A stretch of DNA of 64,000 nucleotides from Leifsonia sp. ku-ls (GTDB lineage: Bacteria > Actinomycetota > Actinomycetes > Actinomycetales > Microbacteriaceae), in assembly GCA_003367665.1 (NCBI GenBank), contig QKXI01000003.1, positions 1-64,000 on the forward strand, read 5' to 3'. Position 1 is the stretch's first letter. Each line of letters opens with the position of its first letter. Below, piece after piece: positions 53,872 through 62,234 of the stretch. A model generated the notes under the pieces. The model worked only from the letters and a program-made list of their open reading frames with translations, made no database searches and was not told where the DNA came from. The position numbers were made by a program, and so were the translations under genes.

Positions 53872-54582
53872 TCAGGCGGCGTGCGCGGCCTCCGCCGTGT
53901 CCGCACCGGGCAGCGGCTCGATGTGGAACGTGCGGCGGAACCGGTCGACGAGTTCGCGCCGCCCGGCCAGCACCTCGACCTCGGGCTCGCCGGCGCCGAG
54001 CAGGCTGCCGAGGCCGTCGAGCGGGACACGGAACTCGACCACGTCCTCCGGCGCCCCGATGTCGAGGCGACGCTGCGGCTGCGGGAGGGCGTCCGGACCG
54101 ATGTCCATCACATCCAGCACCCGACCGACGACCAGCGCGCTGACGGAGGCGTCGCCGGCGTGGACGACGTACTCCGTGGGCGGGAGCCGCTGGGCCTCCT
54201 GCCCGCGGAACGCCGCGCGCAGCGTCACGCCGAGGGCGTCGGCCGTGAGCACCTCCCCCTCGGCGGGCTCGGCGGATGCCGCCCAACCCCAGCGCTCGAG
54301 CTCCAGCACCACCGGCTCGAGCGCCCGCCCGAGCGGCGTGAGCTCGTATCCGCCGCGCACGGCGGGCACGCGACGGATCACTCCCGCCGCCTGGAGCTCC
54401 TTGAGCCGGTCGCTGAGGATGTTGGTCGGGATGCGCGGCAGCCCCGCCTTGAGGTCGCTGTACCGGCGGGCGCCGGCGAGAAGGTCGCGGACGATGAGCA
54501 GAGCCCACCGCTCCCCGACCTTCTCGACGGCACGGGCCAGGCCGCCGTACTGACCGAAGCCTCGTGGAGTGCGCGTCGCCAT
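53872..54582 (-). CDS. HxlR-family regulator with C-terminal SCP2-like region
   Basis: A 236-residue protein. The winged helix of the HxlR family is residues about 10-100 (VEKVGERWALLIVRDLLAGARRYSDLKAGLPRIPTNILSDRLKEL in pieces, then YELTPLGRALEPVVLELERWG). The 110-residue C-terminal extension (LRAAFRGQEAQRLPPTEYVV, EVLAGRRELVDRFRRTF) is probably SCP2-like and binds a small ligand. It starts 5 bases after the VOC gene, and two CTTG-N7-CAAG palindromes upstream of that gene (55083, 55101) are the likely operators. Confidence 0.9.
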   Translation of the reverse strand: MATRTPRGFGQYGGLARAVEKVGERWALLIVRDLLAGARRYSDLKAGLPRIPTNILSDRLKELQAAGVIRRVPAVRGGYELTPLGRALEPVVLELERWGWAASAEPAEGEVLTADALGVTLRAAFRGQEAQRLPPTEYVVHAGDASVSALVVGRVLDVMDIGPDALPQPQRRLDIGAPEDVVEFRVPLDGLGSLLGAGEPEVEVLAGRRELVDRFRRTFHIEPLPGADTAEAAHAA

Positions 54583-54587
54583 CCGCG

Positions 54588-55043
54588 TCAGGCCGTCGCC
54601 TGAGCGCCGGCCCCCTGCTCGGTCATGTAGGCCTCCGGGCCCTTCTCGGCGGCGGCGGGCTCCATGAAGAGGAAGGAGAGCAGGTTGCCGTCCGGGTCCT
54701 CCAGGTCGCGAGAGTACATGAACCCGTAGTCCTGCGCCGGCCGCGGCTCCGATCCGCCGGCCTCCAGCCCGCGGGCGATGACGGCGTCGACCGCCTCGCG
54801 CGAGTCCTGACTCAGGGCGACGGACGCGCCGGCCTGCGTGTGCGGGTCGATGATCTGCTTGTCGGTGAAGGTCGCGTAGAACTCGCGCGTCTGCACCATG
54901 AAGTAGATGGTGTCGCTGAGGACGACACAGGCCGCGTTGTCGTCGGTGAACATCGGGTTGATGCTGTAGCCGAGCGCCTCGTAGAACGCCTTCGAGCGCT
55001 CCAGGTCGTCGGTGGTGAAGTTGACGAAGATGTTGAGTGGCAT
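54588..55043 (-). CDS. VOC-family protein (glyoxalase/bleomycin-resistance fold)
   Basis: A 151-residue VOC protein (PLNIFVNFTTDDLERSKAFYEALGY; DPHTQAGASVALSQDSREAV; RDLEDPDGNLLSFLFMEP). The fold is used by glyoxalases, bleomycin-binding proteins and dioxygenases; the DPDGN loop is typical. Metal or substrate residues are not certain. It precedes HxlR by 5 bases, so the regulator controls a ligand-binding VOC protein made in the same operon. The promoter region (55044-55118) contains the palindromes. Confidence 0.9.
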   Translation of the reverse strand: MPLNIFVNFTTDDLERSKAFYEALGYSINPMFTDDNAACVVLSDTIYFMVQTREFYATFTDKQIIDPHTQAGASVALSQDSREAVDAVIARGLEAGGSEPRPAQDYGFMYSRDLEDPDGNLLSFLFMEPAAAEKGPEAYMTEQGAGAQATA

Positions 55044-55082
55044 GTCGTGCTCCCCTGGTCTGTCCGGTTGGAATACGCCTAG

Positions 55083-55117
55083 CTTGCTCTTTGCAAGTTC
55101 ACTTGTCAAGAACAAGT
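55083..55117. promoter_or_regulatory. Tandem CTTG-N7-CAAG operators (HxlR candidate)
   Basis: CTTGC-tcttt-GCAAG (55083-55097) and ACTTGT-caaga-ACAAGT (55101-55117) share CTTG-N7-CAAG, centres 19 bases apart. They lie upstream of the VOC-HxlR operon; the second overlaps the end of the MOSC gene. Confidence 0.7.
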
Positions 55118-55758
55118 AATCGACGCTTCCTGAGCTTCCCGATCGCCTCCCACATCTCCGGCACCAGCACGAGCGCGCCCTCCCGCTCCGCCGCCTCCAG
55201 CGCGTCGGCCTGGGCCGCGTCCGCGCCGGTGAACCAGGAAGCGACGGTGACGCCGTGCCCCGGCCTCGACACGACCCGGACCTCGTCGCCGGCCGCCACA
55301 CCTCCCGACTTCACGACGGACAGGTAGGCGCCGGGACGCCCTTCGGCCGTGAAGCGCTTCACCCACTGCGGCTCGCGCATCCTCCGCTGGAACACGGCGC
55401 ACGGTTCGCGCGGGCAGGTCACCTCGACCACGAGCTCGTCGCCGATGGCCCACCGCTCCCCGATCTCGGCGCCGTTCACGTCGAGCCCGGAGGTGCGCAG
55501 GTTCTCGCCGAACAGCCCGGCCGGGATGTCGCGCCGCAGCTCGCCCGCCCAGAAGGCGGCGTCCTCGTCGGCGTACGCGTAGAGCGCCTTCGACGCGCCG
55601 CCGTGGTGCCTCCGATCGGCCTGGACGTCACCGTGCAGCCCCAGCGGTCGCACGTGCAGGCGCCTTTCGACCGGACGCTTGTCGATCGCCGTGACCCCGA
55701 TGCCGCCCGAATCCCTGAGCAACTGCTCCACCCGGCACACCGCGAGAATCTCTGCCAT
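55099..55758 (-). CDS. MOSC-domain protein (YiiM-like)
   Basis: A 219-residue MOSC protein. Landmarks are HVRPLGLHGDVQADRRHHGG, LYAYADEDAAFWAGEL, PAGLFGENLRTSGLD and the Cys in VEVTCPREPCAVFQRRM (about 118-134), where molybdenum cofactor sulfur is handled. YiiM-type members reduce N-hydroxylated compounds. ATG 55758 is preceded by GATACT six bases upstream. It follows the peptide transporter by 31 bases on the same strand. Confidence 0.9.
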   Translation of the reverse strand: MAEILAVCRVEQLLRDSGGIGVTAIDKRPVERRLHVRPLGLHGDVQADRRHHGGASKALYAYADEDAAFWAGELRRDIPAGLFGENLRTSGLDVNGAEIGERWAIGDELVVEVTCPREPCAVFQRRMREPQWVKRFTAEGRPGAYLSVVKSGGVAAGDEVRVVSRPGHGVTVASWFTGADAAQADALEAAEREGALVLVPEMWEAIGKLRKRRLLVLDK

Positions 55759-55789
55759 CGGCCCAGTATCGCAGCGCCCGGACCGCACC

Positions 55790-57274
55790 TCACCGCACCC
55801 CGCGCATCATTCGCAGCACCCAGGGGCTGACCAGCGCGAGCAACAGGCCGATCACCACGGCCACGCCGCCGATGATGCTGAAGTACACCGCCTCCGTCTC
55901 CGGTCGGTACAGCTTGGCGAGCTGGCCGGCCATGGCGGTGCCGAGGGCGACCGAGAGGAAGTACAGCGCGACCATCTGCGCCTGGAACGGTCGCGGCGCG
56001 AGCTTCGTCGCGGCCGAGAGGCCGGGCGGGGAGATCAGCAGCTCGGCCACGGTGAAGACGAACAGGATGCCGACGACCGCGAGCAGCGGCGTGCTGTTGC
56101 GCCCGCCTCCCGCCCAGATCAGGAAGAGGAAGAAGGCCAGGCCCATCAGCACCGTGCCCGCCGCGAACTTGATCGGCGTCGACGGCTGCTTCTCGCCCCA
56201 CTTCGTCCAGATCGCCGCGAACACCCCCGACAGCACGATGATGAACACCGGATTGATCGACTGCACCCAGGAGACCGGGAACTCCCAGCCGAACAGGTTG
56301 CGGTCCAGCCGTTCGTCCGAGTAGATCGTCACGACCGTGAACTGCTGCTGGTACAACGACCAGAACGCCGCATTCGTGATGAACAGCGGGATGAACGCGA
56401 AGATGCGACTCCGCTCGTCCGCACTGAGCAGCTTGGACGACAGGATCACGACGAAGTAGGCGATCGCCGCGACGATCGTCACGCCGATGACCCACAGGGC
56501 CAGGTTGACCGCGTTGATCACGTGCGTGAGCACCAGCACGACGATCACCACCAGCCCGGCGACGCCGATGCCGATCACCAGCGGATACCGCGAGCGCTCG
56601 AGCGGGTGGGGCACGTGCCGCGCCTCGTCGGGCAGCCGCTTGCGGCCGAGCGAGTACTGGATGAGGCCGATGGCCATGCCGACCGCGGCGAGCGCGAAGC
56701 CCCAGTGGAAACCGAGGGTCGACTGCAGGAGGCCGGTGAGCAGCGGGCCGAACAGCCCGCCCAGGTTGATGCCGAGGTAGAACAGCGAGAAGCCGGCGTC
56801 GCGGCGGGGATCCTTCTCGGAGTACAGCGTGCCGACGATGCGGGTCGCGTTCGCCTTCAGGCCTCCGCTGCCGAACGCCACAAAGAGCAGACCGACGAGC
56901 ACCCCGCCCACGCCCGGGATGAGCGCGAGCGAGATGTGGCCGGCCATGATGACCACCGCGCTCCAGAAGAGCACCAACTCCGAGCCGAACAGCCGGTCGG
57001 CGAGCCACGCGCCGAGGATGGTCGAGAGGTAGACCGCGCCGCCGTACGCCCCCACGATGCCCGCGGCCGTCGCCTGGTCGATGCCGAGACCGCCGCGCTC
57101 CACGGAGTAGTAGAGGTAGATGAGCAGGATGCCCTGCATGCCGTAGAACGAGAACCGCTCCCACATCTCGACACCGAAGATGTTGGCGAGCGCCCGCGGC
57201 TGCCCGAAGAAGCCGTGGCTGCTGTCGCCCTCGCGTCTCGTGTCGGTGGTGTCGGTTCGACTCATGTGAGCCAT
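55790..57274 (-). CDS. POT-family proton:oligopeptide symporter
   Basis: A 494-residue transporter with about fourteen helices. The PTR signature shows in WERFSFYGMQGILLIYLYYS (E-x-x-E-R-F-x-Y-Y/G motif, about 42-60) and FSLFYLGINLGGLFGPLL (about 164-181), plus GGLKANATRIVG. It imports di- and tripeptides with protons. ATG 57274 has GGTGGG upstream; an ATG three codons later is the alternative. It is divergent from an Lrp regulator with TTGTGCACAA between, so peptide uptake is probably Lrp-controlled. Confidence 0.92.
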   Translation of the reverse strand: MAHMSRTDTTDTRREGDSSHGFFGQPRALANIFGVEMWERFSFYGMQGILLIYLYYSVERGGLGIDQATAAGIVGAYGGAVYLSTILGAWLADRLFGSELVLFWSAVVIMAGHISLALIPGVGGVLVGLLFVAFGSGGLKANATRIVGTLYSEKDPRRDAGFSLFYLGINLGGLFGPLLTGLLQSTLGFHWGFALAAVGMAIGLIQYSLGRKRLPDEARHVPHPLERSRYPLVIGIGVAGLVVIVVLVLTHVINAVNLALWVIGVTIVAAIAYFVVILSSKLLSADERSRIFAFIPLFITNAAFWSLYQQQFTVVTIYSDERLDRNLFGWEFPVSWVQSINPVFIIVLSGVFAAIWTKWGEKQPSTPIKFAAGTVLMGLAFFLFLIWAGGGRNSTPLLAVVGILFVFTVAELLISPPGLSAATKLAPRPFQAQMVALYFLSVALGTAMAGQLAKLYRPETEAVYFSIIGGVAVVIGLLLALVSPWVLRMMRGVR

Positions 57275-57326
57275 GGTCCCACCGGGATCGCGTGGCGTGA
57301 ACGGCGATCCTAAAACTGTGGACAAC

Positions 57327-57353
57327 GTGCACAGACGCCAGGTTTGTGCACAA
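57327..57353. promoter_or_regulatory. Lrp-type palindromes ahead of the peptide transporter
   Basis: GTGCACA (57327-57333) and TGTGCAC (57345-57351) form an inverted repeat, and the right half is itself the palindrome TTGTGCACAA (57344-57353). They sit between the divergent Lrp and POT genes. Confidence 0.55.
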
Positions 57354-57414
57354 CCGCGCACGATATGGCCGCTTGTCTCGCTTCGACGCAACGATCCACC
57401 GTAAGCTCGACAGG

Positions 57415-57849
57415 GTGGACAACCTCGATCGCAGCATCCTCGACCTGCTCCGCCAGAACGCCCGGGCCGGCTACGGCGACATCGGCTCGGTGGTCGGCCT
57501 GTCCGCGTCGGCGGTGAAGCGACGCGTCGACCGGCTGGTGGCCGACGGGGTGATCCGCGGGTTCACCATCCAGGTCGACCCGGCGATCGACGGCATGAGC
57601 ACGGAGGCGTACGTCGAGCTGTTCTGCCGAGGCACCGTTTCGCCGGAGGAGCTGCTCCGCATCCTCTCGGCCGTGCCCGAGGTGGTGGACGCCGGAACGG
57701 TCACCGGGAGCGCGGACGCGATCGTCCACATCCGCTCGCGCGACATCCCGAGCCTGGAGGCCGCCCTGGAGAAGGTGCGTCTCGCGCCGAACGTCGACCA
57801 CACCCGCAGCGCGATCGTGCTCTCCCGCCTGATCACGCGCGGCAGCTGA
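57415..57849 (+). CDS. Lrp/AsnC-family transcriptional regulator
   Basis: A 144-residue Lrp/AsnC protein: HTH at about residues 1-50 (LDRSILDLLRQNARAGYGDIGSVVGLSASAVKRRVDRL in pieces) and the RAM ligand domain (about 60-140; AYVELFCRG, EVVDAGTVTGSADAIVHI). I chose the GTG at 57415, seven bases after TAAGCT, rather than the further-upstream start. It is divergent from the peptide transporter. Confidence 0.92.
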   Translation: MDNLDRSILDLLRQNARAGYGDIGSVVGLSASAVKRRVDRLVADGVIRGFTIQVDPAIDGMSTEAYVELFCRGTVSPEELLRILSAVPEVVDAGTVTGSADAIVHIRSRDIPSLEAALEKVRLAPNVDHTRSAIVLSRLITRGS

Positions 57850-57900
57850 GCGTCGCGAATCTTCAAGACGGAGCCGTGAGACGCCGGCGAGACTGACGGC

Positions 57901-58326
57901 ATGAGCACCACAGCACGAGCAGAACTCCACGTCGACGCTCCCCGCGAGCGCCTCTGGCATGCCCTGACCGACGCGGACACGATCAGCCGCTACCTCTTCG
58001 GCACTCGCGTCGAGACCGACTGGCGCGAGGGCAGTCCGATCCTCTACCGCGGCGAGTGGGACGGCAAGCCCTACGAGGACAAGGGCACCATCCTCGAGAT
58101 CGTCCCGGGCGACCGCCTGGTCACCAGCTACTACAGCCCCCTCAGCGGCAAGCCCGACGAGCCGGCCAGCTACCAGAGGGTGTCGTACTCGGTCGCCGAC
58201 GACGGCGAGGGCACACTCGTCACCATCACCCAAGACGGCTGCGCCGACGACGAGGACGCCGAGCGGATGAGCGCCAACTGGGCGGCCGTGCTGGAGTCGA
58301 TGAAGGGCGTCGTCGAAGAAGGCTGA
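57901..58326 (+). CDS. SRPBCC/AHSA1-like domain protein
   Basis: A 141-residue SRPBCC protein (AELHVDAPRERLWHALTDADTISRYLFGTRVETDWREG in pieces; ILYRGEWDGKPYEDKGTIL). The end is the long helix SANWAAVLESMKGVVEEG. It resembles other SRPBCC proteins in the window only at fold level. ATG lies six bases after GAGACT. It precedes the two-component genes but is not clearly in their operon. Confidence 0.88.
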   Translation: MSTTARAELHVDAPRERLWHALTDADTISRYLFGTRVETDWREGSPILYRGEWDGKPYEDKGTILEIVPGDRLVTSYYSPLSGKPDEPASYQRVSYSVADDGEGTLVTITQDGCADDEDAERMSANWAAVLESMKGVVEEG

Positions 58327-58414
58327 CCGGCTCCTGCGAGGATGTTCAGCGATCGCCCGGCGCGCGACGACCGCATCCGAGCGCCGACACGGCCAACAGT
58401 GGCACGATGGGCGC

Positions 58415-59161
58415 ATGAAGCTGCTGGTTGTCGAAGACGATCCGGACATGGGAGGCCTCGTCCAGCGGGGGCTCGCGGCCGAGGGATACGACGTGACGCT
58501 GGTCACGAACGGTGTGGATGCGCTCATCGCGCTGCGCAGCGACGCCTTCTCGGCCGCCGCGATCGACGTCATGCTGCCCGGGATGAGCGGCTTCGAGCTC
58601 TGCCGGCACATCCGCGAGGCCGCCAACCCGATGCCGATCCTGCTCCTGACCGCACGGGATGCGATCGAGGACCGGGTGCACGGCCTCGACTCCGGCGCCG
58701 ACGACTACCTGACCAAGCCGTTCGCGTTCGCCGAGCTGGCGGCGCGCGTCCGGGCGCTGCTGCGCCGCGAGCCGACCGGGATGCGCCCGCAGGTGACGGT
58801 CGGACGGCTCACGATCGACTCGCACGAGCACCAGGCGCTCGTCGCCGGGCACGAGATGCCGCTCAGCCGCCGGGAGTTCACGCTGCTGCGCCTGTTCGCC
58901 ACCAACCCGGACAAGACGCTGTCGCGCTCGGACATCCTCGAATCGGTGTGGGGCACCACCGAGAACATCGGCACCAACGTCATCGACCAGTACGTCTCCT
59001 ACCTGCGCAAGAAGCTGGACGCCGCGGACGCCGGGCTGTCGATCGTCACCGAGCGAGGACGCGGCTACCGGCTGGATGCCCGCAACGCGGCGGACGCCAA
59101 GCGCGCCGGCACGCCGGACGAGACCGCTCAGAGCACCACCGACGCCGCCTCCACCCCGTGA
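58415..59161 (+). CDS. OmpR-family response regulator
   Basis: A 248-residue regulator: receiver domain (residues 1-118) with the acidic pair EDD (7-9), phosphoacceptor Asp in AAIDVMLPG (about 51), Thr in LLLTARD, and Lys in YLTKPF (about 101); OmpR winged helix (about 128-225; LSRREFTLLRLFATNPDKTLSRSDIL, then VDQ-like NVIDQYVSYLRKKL and RGRGYRLD). A Thr/Ala-rich tail follows. The TGA overlaps the GTG of the kinase gene. Confidence 0.94.
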   Translation: MKLLVVEDDPDMGGLVQRGLAAEGYDVTLVTNGVDALIALRSDAFSAAAIDVMLPGMSGFELCRHIREAANPMPILLLTARDAIEDRVHGLDSGADDYLTKPFAFAELAARVRALLRREPTGMRPQVTVGRLTIDSHEHQALVAGHEMPLSRREFTLLRLFATNPDKTLSRSDILESVWGTTENIGTNVIDQYVSYLRKKLDAADAGLSIVTERGRGYRLDARNAADAKRAGTPDETAQSTTDAASTP

Positions 59162-60582
59162 ACGCGCTGCGGCGGCTGTCGATCACGGCGCGCATCACGA
59201 TCGGCAGCCTGATCGTCGCCGCGCTGTTCGCTCTCGTCGCCGTCGTGGTGATCCGCATCGGGGTGTCGTCCATCCTGCACAACGCCACGCTCACCCTGCT
59301 CAGCAACGACGTCGCCGGCCCCGCGCAGTCCCTGGAGACCAAGCCGACAGGGCCATTCGATCTTCCCGGCGGCGGCCAGGAGCTGGCGATCGTGGCGGAC
59401 GACGGCGCGATCCTCGCCTCGACCATGCCGGAAGGGTTGGAGGACCGGATGCCGTCCCTGGTCGCCCAGGGCCAGGGCCTCCGGGATGTGCAGGTCGGCG
59501 ACGAGCACTACCTCGTGCTGACCCGCAGCGTCGACACGTCGAGCGGCACCATGCACGTGGTCGCGGCACGCAACGAGGAGACGACGGCGCTCCTGCTGGA
59601 TCGGCTGACCGCCGCCCTGTTGGCCGGGGCGGGTGTGCTGATCTTCGGGTTCGGCGGGGCGTCGTGGCTGCTGACCCGCACCGCGCTGCGCCCGGTGAGC
59701 CGGATGCGCGAGCAGGCGGACCGCATCGCCGCGTCGACCCCCGACGAGGCCGGGCTGTTGCCGGTCGGGCCCGCGCAGGACGAGCTCTCCGAGCTGGCCA
59801 CGACCCTCAACGACCTCATCCTGCGCCTGCGCGCCTCGGCGGACAGGGAACGCCAGATGGTCTCGGACGCGAGCCACGAGCTCCGGACGCCACTGGCGGT
59901 GCTTCGCGGGCAGCTGGAGCTGGCGGAGCTGGATGCCGGCGACCCGGACGCGCTGCTGCACGACATCCGCTCGTCGCACGCCACGGCCATCCGTCTCGCG
60001 CAGCTCGCCAACAACCTGCTGGAGCTGTCCCGCATCGAGGCGGGTCCGTCGAGCGGCCGGATCGACTGGCGCACGCTCGTCGACGAGCTCACCGACGCGA
60101 TCGACCGCGCGCGCCTGCTGGTGAGCAGTGACGACGAGGCGTCCGGCATCTCGGTGGACTTCGACTACGACCCGCGCCGGCGGCCCGATTCGGGCGCCCG
60201 CGTCGCGCTGTCGCCGACCGACTTCGGCAGAATCCTGGACAACCTGCTCGGCAACGCCATCACCGCGATCAGGACGTCGCCCAAGGGCCACCCGGACGCC
60301 ACCGTCACGGCCACCCTCGCGCTCGCCGACCGACCCGACGGCGGCCAGGAGGCCGTGCTGACCGTGCGCGACACCGGCCCCGGGATGCCGGAGGACTTCA
60401 TCCCGGTCGCTCTCGACCGCTTCACGCGCGCCGACGGCGCACGGACCGGCCAGTCCGGCGGCGGGCTGGGGCTGGCCATCGTGGGCGCGTTGGCCGGCGC
60501 GGCCGGTGGTCAGGTGGTGCTCGCGAACGCCGAGCCGTCCGGTCTGACGGTCACGGTGCGGCTGCCGTTGCGTCACGACTGA
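59158..60582 (+). CDS. Sensor histidine kinase
   Basis: A 474-residue membrane kinase. Two helices (about 9-32 and 145-167) flank an extracellular region of about 110 residues. A HAMP follows (about 168-220), then the H-box VSDASHELRTPLAVLRGQLEL (His about 242) and the catalytic domain with N-box NLLGNAITAI, G1 DTGPGMP and G2 GGGLGLAIVGAL. It phosphorylates the preceding response regulator. The extracellular signal is unknown. GTG 59158 overlaps the regulator stop (GTGA). Confidence 0.93.
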   Translation: MNALRRLSITARITIGSLIVAALFALVAVVVIRIGVSSILHNATLTLLSNDVAGPAQSLETKPTGPFDLPGGGQELAIVADDGAILASTMPEGLEDRMPSLVAQGQGLRDVQVGDEHYLVLTRSVDTSSGTMHVVAARNEETTALLLDRLTAALLAGAGVLIFGFGGASWLLTRTALRPVSRMREQADRIAASTPDEAGLLPVGPAQDELSELATTLNDLILRLRASADRERQMVSDASHELRTPLAVLRGQLELAELDAGDPDALLHDIRSSHATAIRLAQLANNLLELSRIEAGPSSGRIDWRTLVDELTDAIDRARLLVSSDDEASGISVDFDYDPRRRPDSGARVALSPTDFGRILDNLLGNAITAIRTSPKGHPDATVTATLALADRPDGGQEAVLTVRDTGPGMPEDFIPVALDRFTRADGARTGQSGGGLGLAIVGALAGAAGGQVVLANAEPSGLTVTVRLPLRHD

Positions 60583-60610
60583 GGCCAGCGGCCTCCTGCG
60601 AACCCTCGGC

Positions 60611-61444
60611 TCAGTGCCCGGTGCGGTCGGAATCGACTCCTGCGGCGGGTCCTTCGTCGAGGGTGTCGAACGCGGCGAGGTCGTCGGCGTCGAGCTCGAA
60701 GTCGAACACGGCGAGGTTCTGCGCCATCCGCTCCGGGTTGCGCGACTTCGGGATGGCGACCAGCCCGTTCTGCACGTGCCAGCGAAGCACGACCTGCGCC
60801 GGGGTGCGGTCGTGCTTCTCGGCGACCCGGGCGATGGCCGGCTGGGACAGCAGCTCGCTGCCGGCGCCGATCGGGCTCCACGACTCGGTGACGATGCCGT
60901 GCTCTGCGTCGTAGGCCCGCTGTTCGCGCCGCGGGATGGCGGGGCTCAGCTGGATCTGGTTGACCGCCGGCGTGACCCCGGTCTCGGCGATGAGCCGGTC
61001 GATGTGGGCCGGCTTGAAGTTGGAGACGCCGATCGCGCGCACCTTGCCGGCCTCGCGCAGACGGACGAAGGTCTCCCAGGTGGACACGTATTGGTCGCGC
61101 TGCGGCAGCGGCCAGTGGATGAGCAGCAGGTCGACGTAGTCGAGGCCGAGCCGTTGGAGGCTCGCGTCGAGCCCGGCCACGGCGCGGTCGTCGCCCTGGT
61201 AGGCGCCGTCCAGCTTTGTGGTGACGAACCACTCCTCGCGTGGCACCCCGCTCTCGACGAGCCCGCGCCCGACGCCGGCCTCGTTGCCGTACTTCACCGC
61301 GGTGTCCACATGGCGGTAGCCCGCCTCCGCCGCGGCGATGACGGCGCGCTGCACCTCGGCGTCGTCGAGGGGCCAAGTGCCGAGGCCGAGCTGCGGGATG
61401 CTGCCCCCGCCGGTCAGCGGGAGGGAGGGGATGGAGGTCGTCAT
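60611..61444 (-). CDS. Aldo/keto reductase (AKR5-like)
   Basis: A 277-residue aldo/keto reductase of the 2,5-diketo-gluconate-reductase type (SIPQLGLGTWPLDDAEVQRAV; HVDTAVKYGNEAGVGRGL with Asp and Tyr; VTTKLDGAY with Lys; LLLIHWPLPQ with His; IPKSRNPERMAQN). ATG 61444 is seven bases after TACTGT (61452-61457), leaderless. It lies 5 bases after the MerR gene, so it may also be transcribed from the MerR promoter. Confidence 0.93.
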   Translation of the reverse strand: MTTSIPSLPLTGGGSIPQLGLGTWPLDDAEVQRAVIAAAEAGYRHVDTAVKYGNEAGVGRGLVESGVPREEWFVTTKLDGAYQGDDRAVAGLDASLQRLGLDYVDLLLIHWPLPQRDQYVSTWETFVRLREAGKVRAIGVSNFKPAHIDRLIAETGVTPAVNQIQLSPAIPRREQRAYDAEHGIVTESWSPIGAGSELLSQPAIARVAEKHDRTPAQVVLRWHVQNGLVAIPKSRNPERMAQNLAVFDFELDADDLAAFDTLDEGPAAGVDSDRTGH

Positions 61445-61449
61445 GCGTC

Positions 61450-62214
61450 TCACAGTACGCGCGGCGGAGCCGTGTCTGCGCGCTGCTGGTTCTCGTGCTC
61501 CAGCAGGGTGGCGAGGTCTGCGCCCGCGCGCAGGAGCGCGGTGGATCGCGCGGCGAGCGTCTGCAACCGCGTCTGCAGGGCATCGGCAGCATCCTTCCCG
61601 CCTCCGCCGCCACGGAGGGACTCCATCACCGCGCGAACGGCCGGGACGCGGTAGCCACCGGCCCGGAGGGCGGCGACGATACGGACGTCCCTGACGGCGG
61701 CGGGCGGATACCGGCGGCGGCTCGCGCGGTCGGGACGGTCGGCGAAGATCAGCCCTTCGTCCTCCCAGAAGCGCAGCGTGGAGGAGCGCACCCCGATCGC
61801 CGCGGACAGCTCAGTGATGCTCATGGTGTCGCCGGGTAGTGGGTCGGCGTCTCGCGCGCTGTCCTCGACGATGCTGTCGAGGGCGCGCACGGCCGCCGCC
61901 GTGTCGTCCCGCGACCGAGCGAGGCCGACGTGGAGGTCGACGATCCGCGCGACGGCCTCGCCGTGCGGGAGTGCGTGAAGGGCGCCCATCGTGGAGCGGG
62001 CGGCAACGGGTCCGACGGCGAAAGCGAGGCTCCGGTAGGCGCGGAGGGCGACCAGGTGCCGGGAGGTGAAGCGACGATAGCCGTTCTGCAGCCGCTGCGC
62101 GGGCGGGATCACGCCGAGCCGCTCCAGGTCGCGCACCTGCTGCACGGAGCATCCGGCAGCGGCGGCCAGCTGCCCCGTTGTGTAGAGCCCCGACGGCAAA
62201 CCCTCCGCAAGCAC
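61450..62214 (-). CDS. MerR-family regulator with two HTH domains
   Basis: A 254-residue protein with two separate MerR-type HTH domains: one at residues about 10-60 (YTTGQLAAAAGCSVQQVRDL, then PPAQRLQNGYRRFTSRHL) and another at about 130-195 (MSITELSAAIGVRSSTLRFWEDEGLI, then RRRYPPAAVRDVRIVAAL). A helical dimerisation tail ends the protein. No Cys triad for metal binding is seen. The GTG start is six bases after TATGAT (62221-62226). The AKR gene follows 5 bases on; it is divergent from the DUF6194-like gene. Confidence 0.9.
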   Translation of the reverse strand: MLAEGLPSGLYTTGQLAAAAGCSVQQVRDLERLGVIPPAQRLQNGYRRFTSRHLVALRAYRSLAFAVGPVAARSTMGALHALPHGEAVARIVDLHVGLARSRDDTAAAVRALDSIVEDSARDADPLPGDTMSITELSAAIGVRSSTLRFWEDEGLIFADRPDRASRRRYPPAAVRDVRIVAALRAGGYRVPAVRAVMESLRGGGGGKDAADALQTRLQTLAARSTALLRAGADLATLLEHENQQRADTAPPRVL

Positions 62215-62234
62215 TTGAAGATCATAGTTGAAGC
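62215..62234. promoter_or_regulatory. Divergent leaderless promoters, MerR/DUF6194 genes
   Basis: Only 20 bases separate the two start codons. Minus-strand TATGAT (62221-62226) is six bases before the MerR GTG; plus-strand CATAGT (62223-62228) is six bases before the ATG at 62235. TTGAAG is repeated at 62215 and 62228. Confidence 0.6.
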
